Positions 39,772 to 48,880 of a DNA stretch of 64,000 nt are shown here, piece by piece (position 1 is the first letter of the stretch; each line of letters opens with the position of its first letter). Origin of the DNA: Rhizobium sp. G21 (GTDB lineage: Bacteria; Pseudomonadota; Alphaproteobacteria; Rhizobiales; Rhizobiaceae); the NCBI RefSeq assembly GCF_014158035.1, contig NZ_JACFXW010000001.1:1860001-1924000 (forward strand). Reading direction: 5' to 3'. The notes beneath the pieces were generated by a model, which saw only the letters and a list, made by a program, of their open reading frames with translations, had not been told where the DNA came from and did not search any database. Made by a program: the position numbers and the translations under genes.

Positions 39772-40183
39772 GCGGTTTTCCGGTTTGGCTTTCACTCCGC
39801 ACAACGCCTCGGGCCGACGGCCGTTCCCGCCACGGCGTTTTCCCATTGCGCACCGTTATTTTTTGGAGATGGCGGGCGACGCACGACTAGGGAGCAGTCG
39901 CCTGAAGCCGCGGTTCGGCGCGCGGTCTCGGCTTCCCCCGATCAGGCGCATGTCGCGCGGAGCTACACCAAATTCGAGTCGCACCCGCGCCCCCAAGACA
40001 GGCGAAGCTTGTGCGTTTGCATGACTATTTCGGAGACGGATTTTCTTGGTATGCCGCGCGCGGGCGCTTATAAGAAAAACTACATTAACGACTTGTATAG
40101 TTTTCTTAAGTCTTCATTTACCATGTTTGTTTACTTTTTGTCTCAGCGATCGACAGGGCGATCGCTTCACAGGGGCAAGTCCA
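39772..40183. other. Intergenic region upstream of the methyltransferase
   Basis: About 410 bp with no supported gene. The part from about 40065 to 40150 is notably AT-rich for this genome, with runs such as GAAAAACTACATTAACG, and probably carries the promoter of the rightward methyltransferase. I found no convincing box pair or hairpin. Confidence 0.5.
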
Positions 40184-40852
40184 ATGGCCGCGCAGGCAAC
40201 GAAAAGAATCATCTCTTCCGAGATTCAGCCGGAAACCTATTCACTTGAAGCGAAATACGCACGCTTCGACAAATTCCTGAAAAGCCTATGGAAGGACGTC
40301 TATCCCGAGACGGCCACCGAGCTTCACGACTCCATCACCGCCTCTTCCTACAAGGCGCTGAAAGAGGAGCATCCGTTGCCGCAAGGCGCCAAGGTTCTCG
40401 ACATCGGCTGCGGCCAGGGCGTCGCGCTCAAGCATTTTGCGGCCGACAAGCTCGACGCCGTCGGCATCGCCATCGGCGAGGATGTGCGGATCTGCTGCGA
40501 AAAGGGCTACAACGCCGTCGAAATGGATCTGTCCTTCCTGGATTTCGAAGACGAGACCTTCGACATGGTCTGGTCGCGGCATGTGCTGGAGCACAGCATT
40601 TTCCCCTATTTCTCGCTGGCCGAAACCTATCGCGTGCTGAAGCCCGGCGGGGTGCTCTATATGGAAGTTCCGGCGCCCGACACCGCAGCCAACCATCAGA
40701 CCAATCCCAATCACTATTCTGTGCTCGGTCGCTCGATGTGGCTCGAACTGATCCGCCGTGTCGGCTACTCCTCGGTGCGCGTCCGCGAAATCGGCTTCAA
40801 CCTCGCCGCCGGCCCGGATCGGTACTGGAGCTTCACGGTCCGCAAAAAGTAA
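40184..40852 (+). CDS. Class I SAM-dependent methyltransferase
   Basis: The 222-residue product has a methyltransf_11-like core: motif I VLDIGCGQGVALKHF (about residues 69-83), the acidic motif II and DMVWSRHVLEH (about 126-136), then LKPGGVLYMEVPAPD. The substrate is not evident. The ATG at 40184 is taken because the upstream extension to 40046 passes through AT-rich non-coding-like DNA. The gene is isolated. Confidence 0.85.
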   Translation: MAAQATKRIISSEIQPETYSLEAKYARFDKFLKSLWKDVYPETATELHDSITASSYKALKEEHPLPQGAKVLDIGCGQGVALKHFAADKLDAVGIAIGEDVRICCEKGYNAVEMDLSFLDFEDETFDMVWSRHVLEHSIFPYFSLAETYRVLKPGGVLYMEVPAPDTAANHQTNPNHYSVLGRSMWLELIRRVGYSSVRVREIGFNLAAGPDRYWSFTVRKK

Positions 40853-41043
40853 CGGGGCGGACCGAACCGACACGATCCACCCGCTGGCGAAGCGGCAGTG
40901 AATCGCTTAAGCATCAGGCAGGCGCGGCCCGCGCCTCCCTCCCTCCGCCGGGGAAGCATGATCATGCCGGGCGCTTTTCGTTGGAACAGCCACGAGCGCT
41001 GCATAAGGAGGGGTTGCGGATCCGCTCGCTATGCGAGGTTCCG

Positions 41044-41757
41044 ATGATTTATCCGATCTTTCTGCTCAAACGTCAGGCGCGGCGGCTGTCGCGCGCAAAG
41101 AATATCCCACTGCATGATGCGCTCGACGAGATCGCCCGGCGCGAGGGCTTTCAAGCCTGGAGCCATCTCTCATCCGCGACCATGCGAGACAGCGTACTCG
41201 AACCCGAGCTCGTTTCCGATCCCGGCGAATTGTTGTTGATCGCCGCGAGACCCGGCCATGGCAAGACATCGATGGGCCTCATCTGGGCCGCCGACGCCGT
41301 TCGATCCGGCCAAAGCGCATTCATCTTTTCACTGGAGGAGACGGAGCCCGCCATAAAGGCCCGTCTGGAGCGGCTCGGCCGCCCGGATGTCGCGGCGTCC
41401 GAACGGCTCAAGATCGATCTGACCGATGGGCTCGACGCCGATCACATCATCTCACGGCTCGACCACGCCCAACCCGGCGATGTCGCCGTCATCGATTATC
41501 TGCAACTCCTGGACCAGGACAGACGCTCCCCGCCGCTTGAGGCGCAGATCGCCCATCTTCGGGATCATGCGTTGTCCAAGCGCCTTCGGCTGGCATTCCT
41601 GTCGCAGATCGACAGACGATTTGAGCTTTCGGGCAAAGCTCTGCCCGACTATTCGGATGTCAGGCGGCTCGACAGGCTGGGGGCCAACCAGTTCGACAAA
41701 GCCTGCTTTCTGCACCGAGGCAGAACGAGCCTCGTGCGACTGTCGCCATGTAGCTGA
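41044..41757 (+). CDS. DnaB-helicase-core-like RecA-fold ATPase with a short N-terminal domain
   Basis: The 237-residue product has Walker A ARPGHGKTS at about residues 69-77, an SLEETEPAI sensor-like segment, and Walker B VAVIDYLQLLDQD at about 145-157. These match the C-terminal ATPase of replicative helicase DnaB. The DnaB N-terminal primase-interaction domain is absent. Instead, residues about 5-45 form a short helical module (KRQARRLSRAKN, then HDALDEIARREGFQAWSHL) of a type seen at the N-terminus of assorted proteobacterial proteins. It cannot be the main replicative helicase. A role in DNA transactions is inference only. Confidence 0.75.
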   Translation: MIYPIFLLKRQARRLSRAKNIPLHDALDEIARREGFQAWSHLSSATMRDSVLEPELVSDPGELLLIAARPGHGKTSMGLIWAADAVRSGQSAFIFSLEETEPAIKARLERLGRPDVAASERLKIDLTDGLDADHIISRLDHAQPGDVAVIDYLQLLDQDRRSPPLEAQIAHLRDHALSKRLRLAFLSQIDRRFELSGKALPDYSDVRRLDRLGANQFDKACFLHRGRTSLVRLSPCS

Positions 41758-41782
41758 ACGGGCATTTCAGCGCGGGCGGACC

Positions 41783-43207
41783 TCAGATCCGCCCGAACGT
41801 GTCCTCGATACGGACGATGTCGTCCTCGCCGAGATAGGATCCCGTCTGAACCTCGACGAGCTCCAGCAGGATCTTGCCGGGGTTGGAGAGACGGTGCAAC
41901 TCGCCCTGCGGAATATAGATCGACTCGTTTTCGCGCAGCATCTGCTTGGTGTCGCCGATCTGCACATCCGCCGTGCCGCGCACTACGATCCAATGCTCTG
42001 AGCGGTGGTGATGCTTCTGCAGCGAGAGCTGCTTGCCGGGCTTGACGAAGATGCGCTTCACCTGGAAACGTTCGCCCATCAGCACGGAGGTGTATCCGCC
42101 CCAGGGACGGTAACTGGTGCGATGCTCTTCCGTCAGCTTGGCGGTCGCCGGGTTCTTCATCAGATCCTTGACGACCTTGCCGACATCCTGCGCATCGGTG
42201 AGCTTGCCCACATAGACCGCGTCCTCCGACACCAGCACCACCGCATCCTCGACTCCATTAACCGCGACATGGGCGCTTTCGGAGAAGACGAAGGAATTCT
42301 TGGTGTTGTACAGATTGACCGGTCCGCGCGCGACATTGCCGTCCGCGTCGCATTCGCTTTCCTTCCACACCGCGTCCCAGGCGCCGAGATCCGACCACTG
42401 GATCGGCGACGGCGCGACCGAGGCGAGCTTGGTGTGTTCGAAGATCGCATAGTCGACGGAGATGTCGGGCGATTTGGCGAACTCGGCTTCGCCGAGCCGG
42501 ACGAAATCGAGGTCGATGCGGGCATTGTCGACCGAGGCCTTGGCGGCCGCAAGGACGTCGGGCGCGAAGGCGGCGCATTCGCTGAGGAACACATCCGAGT
42601 TGAACAGGAACATGCCGGAGTTCCAGTAGTAGTTCCCGGTCGCCAGCATTTCCTTGGCGCGCTCTTCATTCGGCTTTTCGACGAAGCGCTGCACGACATG
42701 GGCGCCCGTGGCTTCCTTGGCTCCAGCCTCGATATAGCCGAAGCCCGTGGCGGGCGAGGTCGGCGTGATGCCGAAAGTGGCCAGCCGTCCGGCGCGCGCG
42801 GCGGCCGTGGCGGTGTCGATCGCCGTCACATAGGCGTCGTCGACGCGGATATTGTGATCCGAGGCCAGCACGTGCACGAGCCTCGGCCCATTTTTCGCGG
42901 CGATCAGCGCCGCGGCGGCGATCGCGGGCGCCGTGTTGCGGGCGATCGGCTCCAGGACCACCGCTTCGAGTTCGACACCGGCTTCCAGCGCCTGTTCGGC
43001 GACCAGGAAACGATATTCGGAATTGGTGACGACGATCGGCTTGCCATAGCGCTGGGGATCCTTGAGCCGCTTCAGGGTGAGCTGGAACAGGCTGTCGTCG
43101 CCGGTCAACGCCAGAAACTGCTTCGGCCGCGCCGAACGCGACATGGGCCAGAGCCGCGTGCCCTTGCCGCCGGCCAGAATAACCGGGACGATGAGATCTT
43201 GAGACAT
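41783..43207 (-). CDS. manC: Mannose-1-phosphate guanylyltransferase / mannose-6-phosphate isomerase
   Basis: A bifunctional enzyme that supplies GDP-mannose for surface polysaccharides. Residues about 1-290 are the nucleotidyltransferase (VILAGGKGTRLWPMSRS, ARPKQFL, FVEKPNEERA). Residues about 360-474 form the type II phosphomannose isomerase cupin (YRPWGGYTSVLMGERFQVKR, KQLSLQKHHHRSEHWIVV, YIPQGELHRLSN). Length 474 is normal for the CpsB/ManC/AlgA family. A palindrome (41773-41795) spans the stop and may end this and the convergent ATPase gene. Confidence 0.94.
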   Translation of the reverse strand: MSQDLIVPVILAGGKGTRLWPMSRSARPKQFLALTGDDSLFQLTLKRLKDPQRYGKPIVVTNSEYRFLVAEQALEAGVELEAVVLEPIARNTAPAIAAAALIAAKNGPRLVHVLASDHNIRVDDAYVTAIDTATAAARAGRLATFGITPTSPATGFGYIEAGAKEATGAHVVQRFVEKPNEERAKEMLATGNYYWNSGMFLFNSDVFLSECAAFAPDVLAAAKASVDNARIDLDFVRLGEAEFAKSPDISVDYAIFEHTKLASVAPSPIQWSDLGAWDAVWKESECDADGNVARGPVNLYNTKNSFVFSESAHVAVNGVEDAVVLVSEDAVYVGKLTDAQDVGKVVKDLMKNPATAKLTEEHRTSYRPWGGYTSVLMGERFQVKRIFVKPGKQLSLQKHHHRSEHWIVVRGTADVQIGDTKQMLRENESIYIPQGELHRLSNPGKILLELVEVQTGSYLGEDDIVRIEDTFGRI

Positions 43208-43397
43208 GTGAACCTTGCTCCCAATGAGGCCCGATCCGCTGCGCGGCAGGAAAGACGCAAGCAGACGGCCAAATCACGTTTCCAATCTTCATTGGCATAT
43301 TCTTGCCTGTCGAAACAAGCATCTGCGTCAGACGGGACAAAGTGCGGCGAATGCTGCAAAACTTCGGCAATTGATTCGCATTTGAGGGAAAACGGGC

Positions 43398-44984
43398 ATG
43401 GAGCGCATCGCGGCGATGGTCATGTTGAGCGCCGGATGGAGGCGTTTGGCGATCGCTCTCGCGGCGGGAGCGTTCGCGGCGTTGATGTTGCCGCCTTTCG
43501 GCCTGTTTCCAGCCGGCTTCGTGTCTTTCTCGGTTCTGGTCTGGCTGATCGACGGCGCGTCCGGAAATCCGGATCGCGGCGTCATCCTCAGGCGCTGGCC
43601 TTCTTTCCTGATCGGCTGGACCTTCGGGCTCGGCTATTTCGTCGCGAGCCTGTGGTGGACCGCCAATGCCCTCCTGGTGGACGCCGACGAATTCGCCTGG
43701 GCGGTGCCGCTGGCGGCTGTCGGGCTGCCCGCCTATCTCGCGATCTATCATGGCCTGGCGGCGGCGCTAGCCCGAATGCTCTGGACCGACGGCTTTCTGC
43801 GCATCGTGGCGCTCGCTGCGAGCTTCGGCCTCGCCGAATGGCTGCGCGGCGTCGTCTTCACCGGCTTCCCCTGGAACGCGGTCGGCCAGGGCCTGACCCC
43901 CTTCCCGCTGATGATGCAGAGCCTTGCTTTGGTCGGCGGACACACGATGAACATGGCGGCGGTGTTTGTCTTCGCCGCCCCGGCGCTGTTCGCCTCGTCT
44001 CGAGGCCGCGCGGCAGGCCTCAGCCTTGCAGCGCTGCTGTTTGCCGCGCATCTCGGCTACGGCGGTTATGCGCTTTACATCGCACCGCAGCCGGCGCAGA
44101 CCGACCGCGTGGTCCGGCTCGTCCAGCCGGCCATTTCGCAGGCCGATAAGCTGGATGACGACCAGCGCGCTGCGGTGTTTCAGGCGCATCTCGATCTCAC
44201 CAAGGCGCCGCCGGCCGAGGGCGGCAAGGCGCCGCGGTTGATCGTCTGGCCAGAGACCTCCGTGCCCTTCATTCTGACGCAGAGCCCGGATGCGCTGGCG
44301 CTGATCTCGGACGCGCTCGAAGATGGCCAGATCCTGTTCGCCGGAGCGGTGCGGGTGGAAGGCGGCGGGGCCGAGGAGCGCTATTACAACTCGATCTATA
44401 TGATCGATTCCCAGGGCCAGATCATCGGCGCCGCCGACAAGGTGCATCTGGTGCCCTTCGGCGAGTTTCTGCCGTTCGAGGATTTCTTCCGCAAGCTGAA
44501 CCTGCAGGCGGTCGCCGCCATGCCGGGCGGCTTCTCCGCCGCCCTCCAGCGCGGCATGCTGACGCTGCCCGACGGTTTCAAGCTGTTGCCGCTGATCTGC
44601 TACGAGATCATTTTTCCCTCGGAGATCACGGCTGAGGGCCCCGATGCGCCCGATGTGATCCTCAATATCACCAATGACGAATGGTTCGGCGTCAGTCCCG
44701 GTCCGTGGCAGCATTTCCTGCAAGCGCGTTTGGCGGCGGTGGAAACCGGCCTTCCGGTGATCCGTGACGCCAATAGCGGCATTTCCGCCGTCATCGATCC
44801 GAGAGGGAGAGTCACGGCCGGTCTCGCTTTTGGCGCAAAAGGTTTCATCGATACAACCATTCCGGCCAAGATCGACACAATTGTGCCAAAAGCCTACCGC
44901 ACACTCCTCTTCGGGTTGTTGCTATTATCTAGTTTTTTGATTGTAATGCTTGCTCGCATGGGTTTTGTTTTCGAACGCAATTGA
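43398..44984 (+). CDS. lnt: Apolipoprotein N-acyltransferase
   Basis: Lnt adds the third acyl chain to the N-terminal Cys of lipoproteins in the inner membrane. The 528-residue product has about six N-terminal membrane helices, a nitrilase-like periplasmic domain and a final helix. The catalytic triad is visible: Glu in VWPETSVPF, Lys in DKVHLVPFGEFLPF and Cys in PLICYEIIFP. It precedes the XRE regulator and metK, the usual rhizobial order. Confidence 0.95.
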   Translation: MERIAAMVMLSAGWRRLAIALAAGAFAALMLPPFGLFPAGFVSFSVLVWLIDGASGNPDRGVILRRWPSFLIGWTFGLGYFVASLWWTANALLVDADEFAWAVPLAAVGLPAYLAIYHGLAAALARMLWTDGFLRIVALAASFGLAEWLRGVVFTGFPWNAVGQGLTPFPLMMQSLALVGGHTMNMAAVFVFAAPALFASSRGRAAGLSLAALLFAAHLGYGGYALYIAPQPAQTDRVVRLVQPAISQADKLDDDQRAAVFQAHLDLTKAPPAEGGKAPRLIVWPETSVPFILTQSPDALALISDALEDGQILFAGAVRVEGGGAEERYYNSIYMIDSQGQIIGAADKVHLVPFGEFLPFEDFFRKLNLQAVAAMPGGFSAALQRGMLTLPDGFKLLPLICYEIIFPSEITAEGPDAPDVILNITNDEWFGVSPGPWQHFLQARLAAVETGLPVIRDANSGISAVIDPRGRVTAGLAFGAKGFIDTTIPAKIDTIVPKAYRTLLFGLLLLSSFLIVMLARMGFVFERN

Positions 44985-45131
44985 CCAAAAACCCATGGAA
45001 AGGCATAGTGTAATCGACGAGTTCAGGAAAATGCTGGAACACGTCATCGATTAACGACATGCAACGTTCGGTTTGCGAATCCTCCCGTATTGGCGGCAGA
45101 ACTGCAGGGCACACATCACCGGAACCAAAAA

Positions 45132-45554
45132 ATGATAGAAAACAAGAAGAAACCGAATCCGATCGACATTCACGTGGGAAGCCGGATTCGCCTTCGCCGC
45201 ACCATGCTGGGCATGAGCCAGGAAAAGCTGGGCGAGAGCCTGGGAATTACCTTCCAGCAGATCCAGAAATACGAGAAGGGCACCAACCGCGTCGGCGCCA
45301 GCCGGCTGCAGGCGATTTCGGGCATTCTCAATGTGCCAGTGTCATTCTTCTTCGAAGACGCTCCCGACGGAAATCCGGCCAATACCGCGTCGGGCATGGC
45401 GGAAGCCTCCAGCTCGAACTACGTCGTCGATTTCCTGTCGTCCTCCGAAGGTCTGCAGCTCAACCGCGCTTTCGTGAAGATCACCGATCAGAAGGTTCGC
45501 CGTAAGCTCGTCGACCTCGTCAAGGCTCTCGCCGCAGAGGCGGAAACCGAATAA
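45132..45554 (+). CDS. XRE-family helix-turn-helix regulator (PhrR/PraR-like)
   Basis: The 140-residue product has a Cro/C1-type HTH at about residues 16-70 (IRLRRTMLGMSQEKLGESLG, then QQIQKYEKGTNRVGASRL) and a short C-terminal dimerisation region. Its place between lnt and metK matches phrR/praR of rhizobia, genes tied to acid response, quorum sensing and surface attachment. That functional link is by analogy. The ATG at 45132 is preferred over 45090. Confidence 0.88.
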   Translation: MIENKKKPNPIDIHVGSRIRLRRTMLGMSQEKLGESLGITFQQIQKYEKGTNRVGASRLQAISGILNVPVSFFFEDAPDGNPANTASGMAEASSSNYVVDFLSSSEGLQLNRAFVKITDQKVRRKLVDLVKALAAEAETE

Positions 45555-45569
45555 CGCCGCATCTGGATC

Positions 45570-45593
45570 GCGGGTTTCCGAAGCGAAGCCCGC
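45570..45593 (+). terminator. Hairpin after the XRE regulator
   Basis: Nine-base-pair stem GCGGGTTTC/GAAGCCCGC (45570-45578 with 45585-45593, one wobble) 16 bp after the stop. It lacks a T-tract, so termination is uncertain. A second imperfect hairpin lies at 45659-45682. Confidence 0.4.
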
Positions 45594-45759
45594 ATCCGGC
45601 CGCATCTGCGCGCGCCACCCTGTCGCAAACGAACATCCCGAAATCGCTGGTCCCTACACGCCGCGTCGCCTTCGACGCAGCGGTGAAACCGCCTCGCACC
45701 CCTCTCCGTTAACGAAGCGTATACAGCCTCATATAAAGATATATTTATGTCCTTCTACG

Positions 45760-45788
45760 CTTGTTTTTCCACAGGCGAATGACTACAC
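45760..45788 (+). promoter_or_regulatory. Candidate promoter of metK
   Basis: CTTGTT (45760-45765) and CTACAC (45783-45788) are 17 bp apart, the spacing of alphaproteobacterial CTTG-type promoters, and lie 32 bp before the ATG. An AT-rich tract at 45720-45750 precedes it. I saw no SAM riboswitch fold. Confidence 0.4.
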
Positions 45789-45820
45789 ATGCTTCGGTCT
45801 TTCATTGAGGGGAATCCCGC

Positions 45821-47061
45821 ATGCGCTCCAGCTATCTGTTCACCAGCGAGTCGGTATCTGAAGGTCATCCAGACAAGGTCTGCGACCGTATTTCCGACGA
45901 AATCGTCGATCTCGTCTATCGTGAAGCCATCAAGACCGGCATCGACCCCTGGTCGGTCCGGATCGCCTGCGAGACGCTCGCCACCACCAATCGCGTGGTG
46001 ATCGCCGGCGAAGTGCGGCTCCCCCGAGCCTGATGAAAAAGGACAAGAACGGCGTCGACCAGATCAATCCGTCCAAGTTCAAGGCCGCGGCGCGAAAGGC
46101 AATCCGCGACATCGGCTATGAGCAGGACGGCTTCCACTGGAAGACCGCCAGGATCGACGTGCTGCTGCATTCGCAGTCGGCCGACATCGCCCAGGGCGTC
46201 GACAACGCCGCCGACAAGCAGGGCGAGGAAGGCGCGGGCGACCAGGGCATCATGTTCGGTTACGCCTGCAGCGAAACGCCGGACCTGATGCCGGCGCCGA
46301 TCTACTACTCCCACCGCATCCTGCAACTGCTCTCGGAAGCTCGCCGCAAGGGCGAAGGCGACGCCGGCAAGCTCGGCCCCGACGCCAAGAGCCAGGTGAC
46401 GGTGCGCTATGTCGACGGCAAGCCCGCCGAGGCGACCTCCATCGTCCTTTCGACCCAGCATCTCGACGCGTCCTGGGATTCCCAGAAGGTCCGCAGCGTC
46501 GTGGAACCCTTCATTCACGAGGCTCTCGGCGACCTGCCTGTCGCCGAGGACTGCGCCTGGTACATCAACCCGACCGGCAAATTCGTCATTGGCGGACCCG
46601 ACGGGGACGCCGGCCTCACCGGCCGCAAGATCATCGTCGACACCTATGGCGGCGCGGCCCCGCATGGCGGCGGCGCGTTTTCCGGCAAGGATACGACCAA
46701 GGTCGACCGTTCCGCCGCCTATGTCGCGCGCTATCTCGCCAAGAATGTCGTGGCGGCCGGTCTCGCCGATCGCTGCACGATCCAGTTGTCCTACGCCATC
46801 GGCGTGGCCCAGCCGCTGTCGATCTATGTCGATCTGCACGGCACCGGCAAGAAGGTCACCGAGGATCAGGTCGAGGCTGCGATCCGCAAGGTGATCGATC
46901 TGTCGCCGACCGGCATTCGCCGCCATCTCAACCTCAACAAGCCGATCTACGCGAAGACCTCGTCCTATGGCCATTTCGGCCGCAAGGCGGGCCGTGACGG
47001 GTCCTTCTCCTGGGAGAAGCTCGATCTCGTCAAGCCGCTCAAGGAAGCCCTGGCTTCGTGA
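45821..47061 (+). CDS. metK: S-adenosylmethionine synthetase MetK; frame broken
   Basis: MetK makes SAM from methionine and ATP and is essential in nearly all bacteria. The product begins [20 protein letters not shown] with the catalytic His, and later shows [27 protein letters not shown] and [10 protein letters not shown]. The first frame stops at 46033 after EVRLPRA and the rest is in the -1 frame from [11 protein letters not shown]. One C added to the C5 run at 46021-46025 yields 413 residues, the expected length. Because the gene is essential and otherwise intact I take the break as a sequence error. Its stop overlaps the trmB GTG start by 4 bp. Confidence 0.93.
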
Positions 47062-47771
47062 GCGCGTCCGACGATCAGAACGAGCGCCCTTCGCGCGCGA
47101 CCGAAGCGTTCTTCGGTCGGCGCAAGGGCAAGGCGCTCAGAGTCAACCAGCTTCGCGTGATGGACGAAACCCTGTCGGCGCTGAAACTCGATCTCTCCAA
47201 GCCTGCTCCATCTTCGCTGGCCGCTCTGTTTCCAGTTCCCGTTACGCAGATCCGGCTCGAAAGCGGCTTCGGCGGCGGAGAACATCTCCTTCATCGCGCG
47301 CTGGAAAATCCGGAGACGGGATTTATCGGCGTCGAGCCCTTCGTCAATTCCATGGCGAAACTGCTGGCGCGGGTCGAGGAGCAAGACATTCGCAACATCC
47401 GCGTCTTCGACGACGATGCGACGCTGGTGCTCGATTGGCTGCCCGAGGCCTCGATCGACCAGATGGATCTGCTCTATCCCGATCCCTGGCCGAAAAAGCG
47501 CCATTGGAAGCGCCGCTTCGTGTCGGACGTCAATGTCGAGCGGTTCCATCGCGTCATCAAGCGGGGCGGACATTTCAGCTTCGCGTCCGACATCGACACC
47601 TACGTGAACTGGACGCTCGAACATTTCGACCGCCATCCCGGTTTCGAATGGACGGCGCGCAACGCCGGCGACTGGCTGACGCCCTTTCCCAATTGGCCGG
47701 GCACACGATACGAAGCAAAAGCCCGGCGTGAAGGTCGCTCCTCGGCCTATCTCACCTTCCGTCGCCTCTGA
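47058..47771 (+). CDS. trmB: tRNA (guanosine(46)-N7)-methyltransferase
   Basis: TrmB methylates G46 in the tRNA variable loop. The 237-residue product shows the SAM motif [15 protein letters not shown] (about residues 71-85), GVEPF, the catalytic-region [16 protein letters not shown] and the C-terminal [12 protein letters not shown]. The start is GTG in a GTGA overlap with metK. In many relatives rimP-nusA would follow; here the next genes are DUF1150 and ibpA on the other strand. Confidence 0.94.
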   Translation: MSASDDQNERPSRATEAFFGRRKGKALRVNQLRVMDETLSALKLDLSKPAPSSLAALFPVPVTQIRLESGFGGGEHLLHRALENPETGFIGVEPFVNSMAKLLARVEEQDIRNIRVFDDDATLVLDWLPEASIDQMDLLYPDPWPKKRHWKRRFVSDVNVERFHRVIKRGGHFSFASDIDTYVNWTLEHFDRHPGFEWTARNAGDWLTPFPNWPGTRYEAKARREGRSSAYLTFRRL

Positions 47772-47973
47772 TTTTCATTCTATCGAAATCTGGAAACGCT
47801 TCGCGCGGCCGCATCATCCCGTGCGGCTGCCTTTTCGGCGCGGCATGATCCATCACGCCATCGTCGCCCTGCCCGCCCGTCGCGCCATCCAGCAGTTGAG
47901 GCGCGAGCATGGGATCGGGTCCGTCGGGAAGACCGCATGCCCGGCATATCGACCGGGCTGCGGCAATTCTCTG

Positions 47974-48231
47974 TCAGTGAAGGCTGACTGTCTGCAGATC
48001 ATCCTCTGCGGCCTTGAAGAAGGTCGAGGAGCGGTTGTCAGTCAGCAGGATCGGCGTGCCGTCGGCGCCGAACAGCGCCCAGAGATCGAGGCCCGGATTG
48101 AGGTTCGGGGCTTCCGGGAAAACGCGCGACACGTCTTCAGAACGCATCTTGCGGATATAGCCGAGCTTACCAGCGCCGAGATGCGCGAACTCGCTACGTG
48201 TCAAGCTATCCAGTGTGGGTCTAGCGGCCAT
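47974..48231 (-). CDS. DUF1150-family small protein
   Basis: The 85-residue product contains SEFAHLGAGKLGYIRKM and LWALFGADGTPILLTDN, the DUF1150 pattern of alphaproteobacteria. The ATG at 48231 lies 53 bp after the small heat-shock gene stop on the same strand. The two are often neighbours in rhizobia, so co-expression in heat shock is plausible. The function is unknown. Confidence 0.87.
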   Translation of the reverse strand: MAARPTLDSLTRSEFAHLGAGKLGYIRKMRSEDVSRVFPEAPNLNPGLDLWALFGADGTPILLTDNRSSTFFKAAEDDLQTVSLH

Positions 48232-48283
48232 TCTATTGCCTCCTTCATGCTTCGGAAGACGCGGGGCCAATCCCGTCCAACCA

Positions 48284-48717
48284 TCATTCTGAAACAGAGA
48301 TGTTAATTTTTCGCACAAGTTTTTCGGGTTCCGGCCTGATGAGGTCGACCGAGAGAAGTCCGTTCTTGAGGCTGGCCCCGATGACCTGCATTCCATCCGC
48401 CAGCATGAAGCAACGCTGGAACTGGCGGGAGGCGATGCCGCGATAGAGAAACTCCCGCTCGCCCTGTTCGGCCTGGCGACCGCGGATGATCAACTGGTTC
48501 TCTTCGGTGGTCACATCGAGATCGTCTTCGCCGAAACCCGCCACGGCGAGCGTGATGCGCAGGCGTTCGGGCTCGCCGGCGGGGGCGTCGGCCTTCAGAC
48601 GTTCGATATTGTACGGGGGTAGCCGTCATTGTTCTTGGCGAGACGCTCCAGCGTCTTCTCCATGGCGTCGAAGCCCAGAAGAAGCGGGCTGGCGAAAGGG
48701 GCAATGCGCGTGTTCAT
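48284..48717 (-). CDS. ibpA: Small heat-shock protein (Hsp20/IbpA type); frame broken
   Basis: Small Hsps hold unfolding proteins in a refoldable state. The N-terminus (IAPFASPLLLGFDAMEKTLER) is on one frame and the alpha-crystallin domain on another. The latter contains LDVTTEENQLIIRGR, EFLYRGIASRQFQRCFMLAD and the GLLSVDLIRP strand. Adding one base to G5 at 48615-48619 joins them into 144 residues. The ATG at 48717 is preferred: an AAGGA lies about 10 bases upstream, while the ATG at 48726 is only one base from it. The promoter and leader suggest heat control. Confidence 0.9.
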
Positions 48718-48776
48718 TCCGTTCATGTCCTTGGCTGCAAGCGACAATCGCCGGGCCTCGTTCAAGCGTCCGGCAG
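48718..48776 (-). promoter_or_regulatory. Probable ROSE-like RNA thermometer in the ibpA leader
   Basis: The leader predicted from the promoter is about 60 nt. Its last hairpin (48727-48745) pairs GTCGCTT with the Shine-Dalgarno AAGGAC, leaving one G bulged and a six-base loop. TCGCT fits the UYGCU signature of ROSE elements that control small Hsp translation in rhizobia. A longer GCCGG/CCGGC hairpin lies just upstream. This is structure by eye; no folding was run. Confidence 0.65.
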
Positions 48777-48782
48777 AACGAC

Positions 48783-48811
48783 ATATGGTGACTTGGCGAT
48801 AGAGTTGCAAG
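48783..48811 (-). promoter_or_regulatory. RpoH-like promoter of ibpA
   Basis: On the minus strand CTTGCA (48806-48811) and CCATAT (48783-48788) are 17 bp apart, close to the alphaproteobacterial RpoH pattern of CTTG and CCATAT-type boxes. Confidence 0.6.
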
Positions 48812-48880
48812 ACGCTTGCGCTCGGGGCGCCCACAGGCAATAGTCGCCGAGAAATCAATAAGAAGAGGACCGGCGCCGAC

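Noticed and set aside
40288..41043. N-terminal extension of the DnaB-like ATPase back to 40288
   Set aside because: That frame overlaps the methyltransferase in an alternate frame and reads as Arg/Ala-rich nonsense until the ATG at 41044.
41773..41795. Palindrome over the manC stop as a terminator
   Set aside because: The stem is good (8 bp) but there is no T-tract on either side, so I mention it only in the manC entry.
45655..45820. SAM riboswitch in the metK leader
   Set aside because: The leader has hairpins and an AT-rich tract, but I could not align it to the SAM-II or SAM/SAH aptamer core.
46021..46025. Programmed ribosomal frameshifting in metK and the other split genes
   Set aside because: The sites share only short homopolymers, with no slippery heptamer, stop context or stimulatory structure. 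They fall in unrelated genes with both -1 and +1 direction.
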